NCBI GenBank assembly: GCA_039810245.1
Contig: JBDHWQ010000014.1
Location: 1 to 64,000 of the forward strand
Origin: CALDSL01 sp039810245
GTDB lineage: Bacteria; Chloroflexota; Anaerolineae; Anaerolineales; Anaerolineaceae
Length of the DNA stretch: 64,000 nt
Direction: 5' to 3'
Below, in pieces: positions 15,309 to 23,053 of this stretch (the first letter of the stretch is position 1; the number at the start of each line of letters is the position of its first letter). The notes beneath the pieces were generated by a model. It was not told where the DNA came from, did no database searches, and saw only the letters and a list, made by a program, of their open reading frames with translations. Both the position numbers and the translations under genes were made by a program.

Positions 15309-16781
15309 ATGTCTGACACCAACCCTTCTTCCCGTTATTTCACACAAAACGCCGCTCGCTGGGACAGCCTGCGCGCCGGGTACTTTGGCGAGGAAGTCCG
15401 CCAGGCCGCCATCAGCCGGGCTTACCTGCTGCCTGAAATGACGGTCGCCGATGTAGGCGCGGGAACGGGCTTCCTGGCCGCTGGGCTGGCCCCGCTGGTA
15501 AAGCGCGTCTACGCGCTGGACGGCTCGGAAGCCATGCTGGAAGTCGCTCGCGAAAACCTGAGCGCAAGTTCGAACGTAATATTTCAACAGGCAGACGGCC
15601 AGAGCCTGCCACTGGAAGATCAAAGTGTAGACGCGGCGCTGGCCAATATGTATCTGCATCACTGCCCCGACCCGGCGGCGGCCATTCGAGAAATGGCGCG
15701 TATCCTCAAACCGGGTGGCCGGCTGGTGATTACGGATATGGACCGTCACGCGCACGAATGGATGCGGGAAGAAATGTCAGACGTATGGTTGGGCTTTGAC
15801 CGTGACCAGGTGCGTGGCTGGCTGCGCGAGGCCGGGCTGGTGAATGCATACGTTGAGGACAGCGACCAGTGCTGCTGCGCCCAGTCGCAAACCATAGATC
15901 TGGCCGGGCAGCCGGGCCGTTCCGCCCAGATCAGGGTGTTTGTCGCCGCCGCCACGCGACCGGTCGAGGACGTGGAGAGCGCGGTGCAGGAAAGCTACAG
16001 CGCGCAGGCGCAAGGGCAGCAAAGTTGTTGTGCTTCGGGCTGCGACTGTGGTGAAACCCAAGCGGTGACTTTCAAGACCGGATACATGCTGGATGAACTC
16101 CAGGCAGTGCCCGGAGAAGCCGCGAATATCTCGCTGGGCTGCGGGAACCCCACTGCGATAGCCGCGCTGCAGCCCGGTGAAACTGTGCTGGATATTGGCA
16201 GCGGCGGTGGGATCGACTGCTTCCTTTCTGCCCGGAAGGTGGGAGAAAGTGGGCGCGTCATCGGCGTAGATATGACACCGGCGATGCTGGAACGCGCCAG
16301 AAAAACCGCCGAGAAGAATGGCTATCGCAATGTGACGTTCCTTCAGGGCACGGCCGACCGCATCCCCGTAGAAGATGATACGGTTGATGTGATTATCTCT
16401 AACTGCGTGATTAACCTCACGCGAGATAAGGGCCGGGTATTTGCTGAGGCGGCGCGCGTATTAAAATACGGTGGCCGGTTAGAGGTAAGCGATATGGTCA
16501 CGGATGGCCCGCTACCAACTGAGCTGCGCGCTGATCCGGCGAACTGGGCCGGGTGCGTTTATGGCGCGCTGCCCGAAAATGAATACGTGGCGTTAATGCG
16601 CCAGGCGGGGTTTGGCGATATTCTGGTGCGGCGCGCGCCCACCGCGGGCCGGATTGGGGATGCCAGCCTGTACAGCATTACCGTATCCGCCAAAAAGGGC
16701 GCGCCCGGAGCGCCCACCGTTCTGCGCAGCCTGGATCGAGAGATGCCGCTCCGGCCCAGGCAGTCAGGCTGCTGCGGGTAG
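15309..16781 (+). CDS. arsM: Double methyltransferase: ArsR-associated-type SAM methyltransferase fused to ArsM arsenite methyltransferase
   Basis: The 490-aa product has two SAM domains. Residues 1-215 form a methyltransferase with VADVGAGTG (46-54), HHCPDP and LKPGGRLVITD, ending in a CCC cluster (188-190). It resembles the methyltransferase half of ArsR-methyltransferase fusions. A Cys-rich linker (CC 240-241, C245, C247) leads to an ArsM domain (about 255-465) with DIGSGGGIDC. The three As-binding cysteines are at 278 (LGCGNP), 366 (SNCVINL) and 416 (WAGCVYGAL), matching the catalytic set of known ArsM. A CCG tail closes the protein. ArsM methylates As(III) to volatile or less retained species. 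AAGGAGACGCG precedes the ATG. Confidence 0.9.
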   Translation: MSDTNPSSRYFTQNAARWDSLRAGYFGEEVRQAAISRAYLLPEMTVADVGAGTGFLAAGLAPLVKRVYALDGSEAMLEVARENLSASSNVIFQQADGQSLPLEDQSVDAALANMYLHHCPDPAAAIREMARILKPGGRLVITDMDRHAHEWMREEMSDVWLGFDRDQVRGWLREAGLVNAYVEDSDQCCCAQSQTIDLAGQPGRSAQIRVFVAAATRPVEDVESAVQESYSAQAQGQQSCCASGCDCGETQAVTFKTGYMLDELQAVPGEAANISLGCGNPTAIAALQPGETVLDIGSGGGIDCFLSARKVGESGRVIGVDMTPAMLERARKTAEKNGYRNVTFLQGTADRIPVEDDTVDVIISNCVINLTRDKGRVFAEAARVLKYGGRLEVSDMVTDGPLPTELRADPANWAGCVYGALPENEYVALMRQAGFGDILVRRAPTAGRIGDASLYSITVSAKKGAPGAPTVLRSLDREMPLRPRQSGCCG

Positions 16782-16794
16782 ACAGCCGGGCATA

Positions 16795-16839
16795 ACAGGG
16801 AGCGGAGCCTGATATTGAGACTCCGCTCCCTGTTTTTTT
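16795..16839 (+). terminator. Intrinsic terminator of the arsM gene
   Basis: Perfect 13-bp arms (16795-16807 and 16821-16833) are followed at once by six T. It lies 13 bp past the arsM stop and before the convergent DUF5714 gene. Confidence 0.88.
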
Positions 16840-16856
16840 GCATCCCACCCCGGCGG

Positions 16857-17558
16857 CTACCCGGCGAAAAACGGGCATTCGTGCTGCAGGCATTCCCGGT
16901 TGATGGCCGAGAACTGGCAGCGAATACTGGACGCCATTTCCAGGTCAATGGCGAAGTTTGCTTTGAGAAAGTCACGCGCTGAGAGCAGCGCCAGGTATGT
17001 ATCGCGCTTGCAGCAGCGCGGACCGCCATGTTCGGCGATGGAAAGCAGGCATTCGGCCGTCATGCGGTTACTCAACTGCCACTCTCGTTTGGAAAGCGGC
17101 GTGGCCCCGGTGATCAGGCTGATGAAGATGCCCGTGCCCACCCCCGCGCCGCAGTTGCCGTAGAAGCCGCAGAAACCACCCTTGATATTCTCCGCGCGCT
17201 TGCGCGCCTGCTGGATTTTGACGATCTTTTCCTCGCCCCCCAGCCGGTTGTAGTACGCGGTCAACAGCACCGCCGGCACCAGAAAGTGATGCTCCGGTCC
17301 GTGCATGTTCACCGCCGGGTGGTTCATCAGCGTGACTGCCATCTCCAGCGCGTCGGTCGCGGTGGTGCTGGCGCAGAAGCGCTCGATCAGATCATTTGCG
17401 CCTGCGCGGTGGCATACGTCACAGACAAAATGGCCCTGCACGCAGCGCGCGTCGGACAGGTACTCTTGCCCACAATATGCGCAGGTTTGCGATTCTTCCT
17501 GCTGGAGATAGACCAGTTCCTGCCCGCATACCAGGCATCCGGATGCATGCCTCGTCAT
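16857..17558 (-). CDS. DUF5714-type cysteine-rich protein in the arsenic operon
   Basis: The 233-aa protein starts with two zinc-ribbon-like pairs (CLVC, CAYC, then CVQGHFVCDVC, residues 8-49). The conserved core has GPEHHFLVPAVLL (about 87-99), GGFCGFYGNCGAGVG (about 131-145) and HGGPRCCKRDT (about 177-187). I recall this as DUF5714, found in methanogens and anaerobes, with no established function. The ATG abuts the stop of acr3 (17559), so it is the last gene of an arsR2-acr3 operon. A role in arsenic or thiol/metal handling is inferred from context and cysteines only. Confidence 0.7.
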   Translation of the reverse strand: MTRHASGCLVCGQELVYLQQEESQTCAYCGQEYLSDARCVQGHFVCDVCHRAGANDLIERFCASTTATDALEMAVTLMNHPAVNMHGPEHHFLVPAVLLTAYYNRLGGEEKIVKIQQARKRAENIKGGFCGFYGNCGAGVGTGIFISLITGATPLSKREWQLSNRMTAECLLSIAEHGGPRCCKRDTYLALLSARDFLKANFAIDLEMASSIRCQFSAINRECLQHECPFFAG

Positions 17559-18656
17559 CTACGACCTGGACGCCGCGCGGGCTTTGCGCACGCCGCGGAC
17601 TGATGCCGGGAACATGCGCTTTTGCAACCAGAAAGCCACGTTCACCAGCCCGATCATCACCGGCACTTCCACCAGCGGGCCAATCACGGCGGCAAACGCC
17701 TGCCCGGACGTTAGCCCAAAGACTGCCACGGCGACGGCGATTGCCAGCTCAAAGTTATTCGAAGCCGCCGTAAACGCCAGCGTGGTGGTCTTGCTGTAAT
17801 CCGCGCCGGCCGCCTTGCCGAGAACGAAGCTGACCAGGAACATGATCACAAAATAAATCAACAGCGGGATGGCGATGCGCACCACATCCCCCGGAATGGT
17901 AACGATCAACTGGCCTTTCAGGCTGAACATGACCAGGATGGTGAACAGCAGCGCGGCCAGGGTGATCGGGCTGATCCTGGGAATAAACTTCTTGTAGTAC
18001 CAGTCCTTGCCCATAACGCGCGTGAGCACCACCCATGAGAGCAGTCCGGCCAGAAAGGGGATGCCCAGATAGATAAACACGGTCTTGGCGATCTCTCCGA
18101 TGGAAATATTGACCTCGCTGCCCTTGGGCAGGCCAAACCAGGTGGGCAGCACCGTGATGAAAACGTAGGCATACACGCTGTAAAACAGTACCTGGAAGAT
18201 GCTGTTAAAAGCCACCAGCCCGGCAGCGTAATCGGTGTCACCTTTGGCCAGGTCGTTCCAGACGATGACCATGGCAATGCAGCGCGCCAGCCCGATCATG
18301 ATCAGACCTTCCATATAGGCCGGCAAGTCACGCAGGAACAGGATCGCCAGGCCAAACATGAGGATGGGGCCAATGATCCAGTTTTGCGCCAGCGACAACC
18401 CCAGCACTTTCCAGTTGCGGAACACCTTGCCCAGCTCGTCATAATGCACCTTCGCCAGGGGCGGGTACATCATCAGGATCAGGCCAATCGCGATCGGTAT
18501 ATTGGTGGTGCCGGTGGCAAAACGATTGATGAAATTCTCGACGCCGGGGATGAAATACCCCAGCCCGACCCCGACCGCCATCGCCAGAAAAATCCACAGG
18601 GTCAGGTAACGGTCCAGGAAAGACAATCTTCTGGTAACGCTTTGAGTCGCTTGCAT
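17559..18656 (-). CDS. acr3: Arsenite efflux permease, Acr3 family
   Basis: This pump exports As(III) through the membrane. The 365-aa protein has about ten transmembrane helices. It carries the Acr3 signature LARCIAMVIVWNDLAKGD with the essential cysteine at residue 126, and ASNNFELAIAVAV (helix 9, conserved Glu). The TM3/4 segment SLAQNWIIGPILMF is also typical. The gene lies 28 bp after arsR2 and touches the DUF5714 gene. Expression is presumably controlled by the second ArsR through the operator at 19080-19103. Confidence 0.95.
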   Translation of the reverse strand: MQATQSVTRRLSFLDRYLTLWIFLAMAVGVGLGYFIPGVENFINRFATGTTNIPIAIGLILMMYPPLAKVHYDELGKVFRNWKVLGLSLAQNWIIGPILMFGLAILFLRDLPAYMEGLIMIGLARCIAMVIVWNDLAKGDTDYAAGLVAFNSIFQVLFYSVYAYVFITVLPTWFGLPKGSEVNISIGEIAKTVFIYLGIPFLAGLLSWVVLTRVMGKDWYYKKFIPRISPITLAALLFTILVMFSLKGQLIVTIPGDVVRIAIPLLIYFVIMFLVSFVLGKAAGADYSKTTTLAFTAASNNFELAIAVAVAVFGLTSGQAFAAVIGPLVEVPVMIGLVNVAFWLQKRMFPASVRGVRKARAASRS

Positions 18657-18684
18657 GGTTATGTCTCCTCACCAGGCCAAAAAA

Positions 18685-19092
18685 TTACGGCATAACGGAG
18701 AAATTGCTACAATTTCGATCGGGTTGCGCGCCTGGATTGCAATGCGGGCAGGGACACGCGACAGCAGGATGGCTGGCAGCCATCCATTGCCGCGCGGGGA
18801 TTCCCAGCACCGCGCCTACCTGGCGCACCGCCGGTAGCAGGCCGGGCCGCGCCAACTGGTAGTAGATATTGCGGCCTTCGCGGTAGAACGAAACTATGCC
18901 GGCATCGCGCAGGATCATCAGGTGCTGCGAAATTAGCGCCTGGCGCACGCCCAGCCATGCCTCCAGGTGACAGACGCAGGCATCTTGCCGCTCCAGGATC
19001 AGCAGGATCTGGATGCGGATGGGCTGCGTCAAAACGCGAAATGTTTGAGCAATGGTTTCTTCAGGGGTATTTGCGGCTGATATATTCGCCAT
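18685..19092 (-). CDS. arsR: ArsR-family repressor with classical CVC metal site
   Basis: The 135-aa regulator has the As(III) site ACVCHLE (Cys39, Cys41), equivalent to Cys32/Cys34 of E. coli ArsR. A winged-helix domain (VRQALISQHLMILRDAG) and an extra C-terminal cluster CPCPHC (113-118) follow. It differs in type from the 14894 ArsR, whose cysteines are C-terminal. Its start codon lies inside the palindrome 19080-19103, which indicates autoregulation. It heads the arsR2-acr3-DUF5714 operon. Confidence 0.92.
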   Translation of the reverse strand: MANISAANTPEETIAQTFRVLTQPIRIQILLILERQDACVCHLEAWLGVRQALISQHLMILRDAGIVSFYREGRNIYYQLARPGLLPAVRQVGAVLGIPARQWMAASHPAVACPCPHCNPGAQPDRNCSNFSVMP

Positions 19093-19103
19093 ATCGAATA
19101 TAT
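19080..19103. promoter_or_regulatory. Operator of the second ArsR
   Basis: Perfect 9-bp arms ATATATTCG (19080-19088) and CGAATATAT (19095-19103), with 6 bases between. It overlaps the ATG of arsR2 (19090-19092, minus strand). Its sequence differs from the TATCGTAA operators, so the two ArsR proteins probably have separate targets. Confidence 0.65.
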
Positions 19104-19162
19104 TATATTGCGAGCAGGGGTCGCCGGTAAGGGCTGCCTGTCACATCCACAAAAGCCGATTG

Positions 19163-19603
19163 TCACGATTCCATAGAGCGACTTTGCTCCGCCAGCCAGT
19201 CCCGGATTTTTTGATCAATCTGGTCGCGCACCCTGCGAAACACGGCCAACCTCTCGTTCTGCATGCCTTGCGCTGCTGCCGGGTCTGGGAAAGACCAATG
19301 CAACCGCTGCCCGACCACCGGCCAGTAGGTGGGGCAGTTCTGGTCCGCGTCATCGCAGACTGTAATGAGAACGTTCACCGCCATTTTGCCCAAAAAGGTG
19401 TCCAGGCTCTTTGAGGTGTGCGATGAAATATCGATACCCGCTTCCTGCATCACGATTACGGTGAGCGGGTTCACCCCCTTCGGCTCCAAGCCTGCGCTGT
19501 AGACATCAAACCGATCGCCGGCGTATTTGCGCAAAAACGCTTCAGCCATCTGGCTGCGGGCGGAATTGCCGGTACAGAGAAACAGCACGCGCTGTCGTTC
19601 CAT
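19163..19603 (-). CDS. arsC: Arsenate reductase, thioredoxin-coupled (LMW-PTP fold)
   Basis: This enzyme reduces As(V) to As(III), the substrate of Acr3 and ArsM. The 146-aa product has the P-loop CTGNSARS (Cys10-X5-Arg16) and the redox pair Cys83 and Cys90 in VCDDADQNCP. These match the positions in S. aureus ArsC (10, 82, 89), so thioredoxin should be the reductant. The start at 19603 is chosen because AGGAG lies about 6 bases upstream; in-frame ATGs at 19621 and 19651 are further out. It is 70 bp upstream of arsR2 on the same strand. Confidence 0.93.
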   Translation of the reverse strand: MERQRVLFLCTGNSARSQMAEAFLRKYAGDRFDVYSAGLEPKGVNPLTVIVMQEAGIDISSHTSKSLDTFLGKMAVNVLITVCDDADQNCPTYWPVVGQRLHWSFPDPAAAQGMQNERLAVFRRVRDQIDQKIRDWLAEQSRSMES

Positions 19604-19741
19604 CGAATACTCCTGTTCCATTCCGTTTGTTGATTTCCATGATACACGCATTAGGATCCAATTTTGTTATCACAGGTTATTGATTGTTTAAGAACTTGTA
19701 AAGGATATACCACGCGCTATCACGAATGCTGCCAATCCAAA

Positions 19742-19777
19742 CGAAAGCCCCGAATTTTTACAAATTCGGGGCTTTCG
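19742..19777 (-). terminator. Hairpin terminator of the M42 peptidase cluster
   Basis: Perfect 16-bp arms (19742-19757 and 19762-19777) with a 4-base loop. An outer 9-bp pair, 19719-19727 with 19792-19800, can extend it. It lies downstream of the minus-strand peptidase stop at 19808. Confidence 0.7.
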
Positions 19778-19807
19778 CCGGTGCTCGCGAAATTCGTGAT
19801 GCGTTTT

Positions 19808-20896
19808 TTATTCTTCTGCCAGCAGGCCCTCGGGCATGGCGCGCAGCGCCACCCACAGCAGGCGCACGGTGTTTTGCCAGTCTTCCAGGCGCGCCAGCAG
19901 GATGGCCGTGTGGGGATAGCGCCCCGGCACGGACACCGAGACGCTGGGCACACCCGCGCGCTGCTGGTGGATAGCCCCGGCATCCGTGCCGCCGCCGCCC
20001 GGCTGGCGCATCTGGAACGGGATGCCGTATTCCTCGCCGGTGCGCGCCAGCCAGCGCACCAGCCGCGGGTCGGAAATCGTTCCGCGGTCGTACGAATAGA
20101 TGGCCGGGCCGTAGCCCAGGCGCGTGTTGTAGCGCGCGTTTTCTGTGCCATCCCACGCGGGCAGGTCATTGGCGGGGGTTGAGTCGACGGCGATGGCGAA
20201 GTCGGGCTGCACACTGTAGGCCGCCGCGCCTGCGCCGCGCAGGCCAATCTCTTCCTGGGTGGTGAAGACGCAGGTCAGGTCAATATTTTCCGGGGCGGCG
20301 CGCAGCAGCTCGATCAGCGTGGCCACGCCCAGGCGGTTATCCAGCGCCTTGCCCATCAGGCTGGGGCCGCTGTGGCGGAAGCGCGTGGCAAATGCGGCGC
20401 GGTCGCCCGGCTCCACCCTGCTGGCCGCTTCACCCGGCCCCACGTCAATGCGCAGCGTGCTGAGCGGGATGGTATTGCGGCGTTCTTCAGGGCTGGTCAG
20501 GTGGATGGCGCGCGCGCCGATTACGCCGGGGATGCGCGCCTTGCCCACCAGCACGGCCTTACCCGCCAGTTGGCGCGCGTCGATGCCGCCCACCACCTGG
20601 AACTGGAACAATCCGTCGCCATCATCAGCCGAGATCATCAACCCGACCTCGTCCATGTGCGCGGCCAGCATCACTTTAGGGCGCGCATCGCCCTGCGTGC
20701 CGGCCTTGAAGGCGATCACGTTGCCCAGCGCGTCTACGCGGGCGCTGTCGGCCAGCGGGCGCACCTGTTCGAGCACCAGTGCGCGCACCGCGCCTTCATC
20801 GCCCGATACCCCGCTGGCGTTGGAAAGCTGTTCGAGCAGGGCAATGGCTTCGGCGCCGATTTGCGGCGCGTGTTTGAGAAGCGAAGTGTCGGTCAT
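19808..20896 (-). CDS. M42-family metallo-aminopeptidase (third of three)
   Basis: The 362-aa peptidase has the binuclear-metal ligands of family M42: AAHMDEVG, ALDNRLG, the catalytic TQEEIGLRG, AVDSTP and PGRYPHTA. GGGTDAGAIH is the substrate-pocket segment. Family members form large dodecameric shells that degrade peptides from the N-terminus. The ATG (20894-20896) overlaps the stop of the upstream paralogue. It is the most divergent of the three in its N-terminal 25 residues. Confidence 0.92.
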   Translation of the reverse strand: MTDTSLLKHAPQIGAEAIALLEQLSNASGVSGDEGAVRALVLEQVRPLADSARVDALGNVIAFKAGTQGDARPKVMLAAHMDEVGLMISADDGDGLFQFQVVGGIDARQLAGKAVLVGKARIPGVIGARAIHLTSPEERRNTIPLSTLRIDVGPGEAASRVEPGDRAAFATRFRHSGPSLMGKALDNRLGVATLIELLRAAPENIDLTCVFTTQEEIGLRGAGAAAYSVQPDFAIAVDSTPANDLPAWDGTENARYNTRLGYGPAIYSYDRGTISDPRLVRWLARTGEEYGIPFQMRQPGGGGTDAGAIHQQRAGVPSVSVSVPGRYPHTAILLARLEDWQNTVRLLWVALRAMPEGLLAEE

Positions 20897-21981
20897 GGCT
20901 CATCATCCCAGGTGATGTTGTCCACAAAGGCGCGATCCAGCCGGGTGATAAACTCGGCCAGCAGCCGCCCCACGCGGCGGATATCTTTCAGCGAGACCAC
21001 TTCCACCGGGGTGTGCATGTAGCGCAGCGGGATGCTGATCACGCCGGTGGGGATGCCGCCCGCCGTGACCTGCATCGGGTAGGCGTCGGTGCCAGAGTGG
21101 GCCGCCATGCCGCGGCTGAGGAACGGGATTTCCATCTCCTCCGCCACCCGCACCAGCGCGCGCTGGATGTAGGGGTGGATGTTCGGCCCCTTGCCCACCA
21201 CCGCGCCACGCCCCAGGTGCGGGATATGCGCTTCGGAAGTACCCGGGCCCTGCGCCTGGCACACGTCAATGGCAATGGCCAGGTCCGGCCGGATGCCAAA
21301 CGCCGAGGTGTACCCGCCGCCAAAGCTGACTTCTTCCTGCACCGTTGCCACCGCCCACACGTCGGCATCGTGGATGCGGCGCGACAGGATTTCCAGGCAG
21401 TGGGTGACAGCCGCCACCGAGGCGCGGTTATCCAGCGTGTGGCCGGAAATCAGCTCGCCGGAAAGCTCAGCCGGCTGCGTGTCGTAGGAGATCAGATCGC
21501 CGGGGCGCACCAGGCGCGCGGTTTCCTCGGCCGTGCGGCCCACGTCGACCCACAGGCGTTCCAGCGGGTGCGGGCGGCCATGCACGTCTTCGGGGGCCAA
21601 AAAATCGGGGCCCTGGACGACGATACCCGGCAGCGGCTCGCGGCCGTGCACCAGCACCGGCTGGCCGGGCAGCACGCGCGGGTCCACCCCGCCGATCTGC
21701 GTAAAGCTCAGCCAACCATCCACCACCGCGGTGACCATCATACCAATGGCGTCCATGTGCGCCGCCAGCAGGATGCTCGGCCGCGGCCTGGAAGCCCCAG
21801 CGTCTTGCTCGGGGTCGCCCCGGCCTTTGCGCAGCGCTTCCAGGCTGCCCATTCGGCTGACGCGCTGCTCATCGCTGAGCGGCGCCCAGGCGCGGCGCAC
21901 AACGTCCATCACCGGCGCTTCGTGGCCGGAAAGCCCCGGCAGCGAGAGCAGCTCTTTAAGATACGGAACCAGATCGCCCAT
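20893..21981 (-). CDS. M42-family metallo-aminopeptidase (second of three)
   Basis: The start at 21981 (MGDLVPYLK) is chosen because it begins the conserved domain and lies 7 bp after the upstream stop; longer frames run into the upstream gene. The 362-aa protein has AAHMDAIG, TLDNRAS, VQEEVSFGG, AIDVCQ, AHSGTDAYPM and RYMHTP, so all metal ligands are kept. A specificity difference from its neighbours is likely but cannot be read from sequence. It overlaps the third copy by 4 bases. Confidence 0.92.
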   Translation of the reverse strand: MGDLVPYLKELLSLPGLSGHEAPVMDVVRRAWAPLSDEQRVSRMGSLEALRKGRGDPEQDAGASRPRPSILLAAHMDAIGMMVTAVVDGWLSFTQIGGVDPRVLPGQPVLVHGREPLPGIVVQGPDFLAPEDVHGRPHPLERLWVDVGRTAEETARLVRPGDLISYDTQPAELSGELISGHTLDNRASVAAVTHCLEILSRRIHDADVWAVATVQEEVSFGGGYTSAFGIRPDLAIAIDVCQAQGPGTSEAHIPHLGRGAVVGKGPNIHPYIQRALVRVAEEMEIPFLSRGMAAHSGTDAYPMQVTAGGIPTGVISIPLRYMHTPVEVVSLKDIRRVGRLLAEFITRLDRAFVDNITWDDEP

Positions 21982-21988
21982 AGCGCCT

Positions 21989-22987
21989 CTATTCCAACAC
22001 CACCGGGCTGCTGACCAGCTCGACCAGCAGCCTGACGGCGTTGAGCACATCGTTATAGTCCACCATTTCGGATGGCGAGTGGATGTAGCGCGTTGGAATG
22101 GACAGGCAGATTGACGGCGCGCCGGCGCGCGTTTCGTTGATCGCGCCCGCATCGGTGCCGCCGGCGGTGAGGATCTCATACTGGTACGGCACGCCGATCT
22201 TCTGCGCGGCGCGCTCCATCCAGCGCACCAGCCTGGGGTTGGTCACCAGGTAGCTGTCCATTACCTTGATCGCCGGGCCGCCGCCCAGGGCCACATCCAT
22301 CGTCTCGCATTTGGGCGTGTCGCCGGTGTCGGTCACATCAATCGCCAGGCCAATCTCGGGGTCCACGCTATAGGCGGCCACTTTGGCCCCACGCAGGCCC
22401 ACTTCCTCCTGCACGGTGAACACAAAATAGACTTCGTTGGGCGTGTCTTTCAGCTCTTTGAGCGCCGCCACCATGATCGCCACGGCAATGCGGTCGTCCA
22501 TGGCCTTCGAGACCAGGCGCGTGCCCAGTTCCTGCAGCGGGCGGTCGAAATTGCCCACGTCGCCGGTGCGCACGGGGCAGGTCTCGCGGCTGCGCGCGCC
22601 CACGTCGATAAAGTACGTATCCCAGCGCGGCACGCGCTCGCTGTCGGTGGACGGCTCGACGCCGATTACCCCGTACGCGCCATTGAGGAAGCGCACGCGG
22701 CTGCCCACCATCATCTGGCGGTAGACGTAGCCCAGGGTGGTGAAGCGCACAAAGCCATTTGCGTCCACGTGGGTCACCATCACGCCCAGCTCGTCCATGT
22801 GACCGGCCAGCATGATGCGCTTGCCGCCCTCGCGCAGCATGCCTTTGCGCACGATCAGGTTGCCCAGCCCATCCTCGCGGATTTCGTCAGCGAAGGGCTG
22901 CGCTTCCGCGCGCACCAGCGCGCGCACCGCGTCTTCATAACCGGTAGGCCCCACCGCCTGGGTGAACTTCTCAATCAGATCTTTCAT
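21989..22987 (-). CDS. M42-family metallo-aminopeptidase (first of three)
   Basis: The 332-aa peptidase begins at 22987 (MKDLIEKFTQ), preceded by GAGGA. It carries AGHMDELG, AMDDRIAV, VQEEVGLRG, AIDVTDTGD, GGTDAGAI and RYIHSP, a full M42 active site. It is the first gene of a compact three-gene run (gaps 7 and -4 bp) ending at the hairpin 19742-19777. Such tandem copies may assemble hetero-oligomeric shells with complementary specificities, as reported for archaeal TET peptidases; that is inference here. Confidence 0.92.
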   Translation of the reverse strand: MKDLIEKFTQAVGPTGYEDAVRALVRAEAQPFADEIREDGLGNLIVRKGMLREGGKRIMLAGHMDELGVMVTHVDANGFVRFTTLGYVYRQMMVGSRVRFLNGAYGVIGVEPSTDSERVPRWDTYFIDVGARSRETCPVRTGDVGNFDRPLQELGTRLVSKAMDDRIAVAIMVAALKELKDTPNEVYFVFTVQEEVGLRGAKVAAYSVDPEIGLAIDVTDTGDTPKCETMDVALGGGPAIKVMDSYLVTNPRLVRWMERAAQKIGVPYQYEILTAGGTDAGAINETRAGAPSICLSIPTRYIHSPSEMVDYNDVLNAVRLLVELVSSPVVLE

Positions 22988-23006
22988 AAGAGTCCTCAAG
23001 GAAGAA

Positions 23007-23046
23007 TGTGGGTGGCCACCCCCCAAGGGGGAAGTGGCCACCCACA
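23007..23046 (-). terminator. Hairpin between the PLP enzyme and the peptidase operon
   Basis: Perfect 13-bp arms TGTGGGTGGCCAC/GTGGCCACCCACA (23007-23019 and 23034-23046) with an inner CCCCC/GGGGG pair. It starts 8 bases after the minus-strand stop at 23054. There is no T-run. Confidence 0.6.
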
Positions 23047-23053
23047 GAATATA

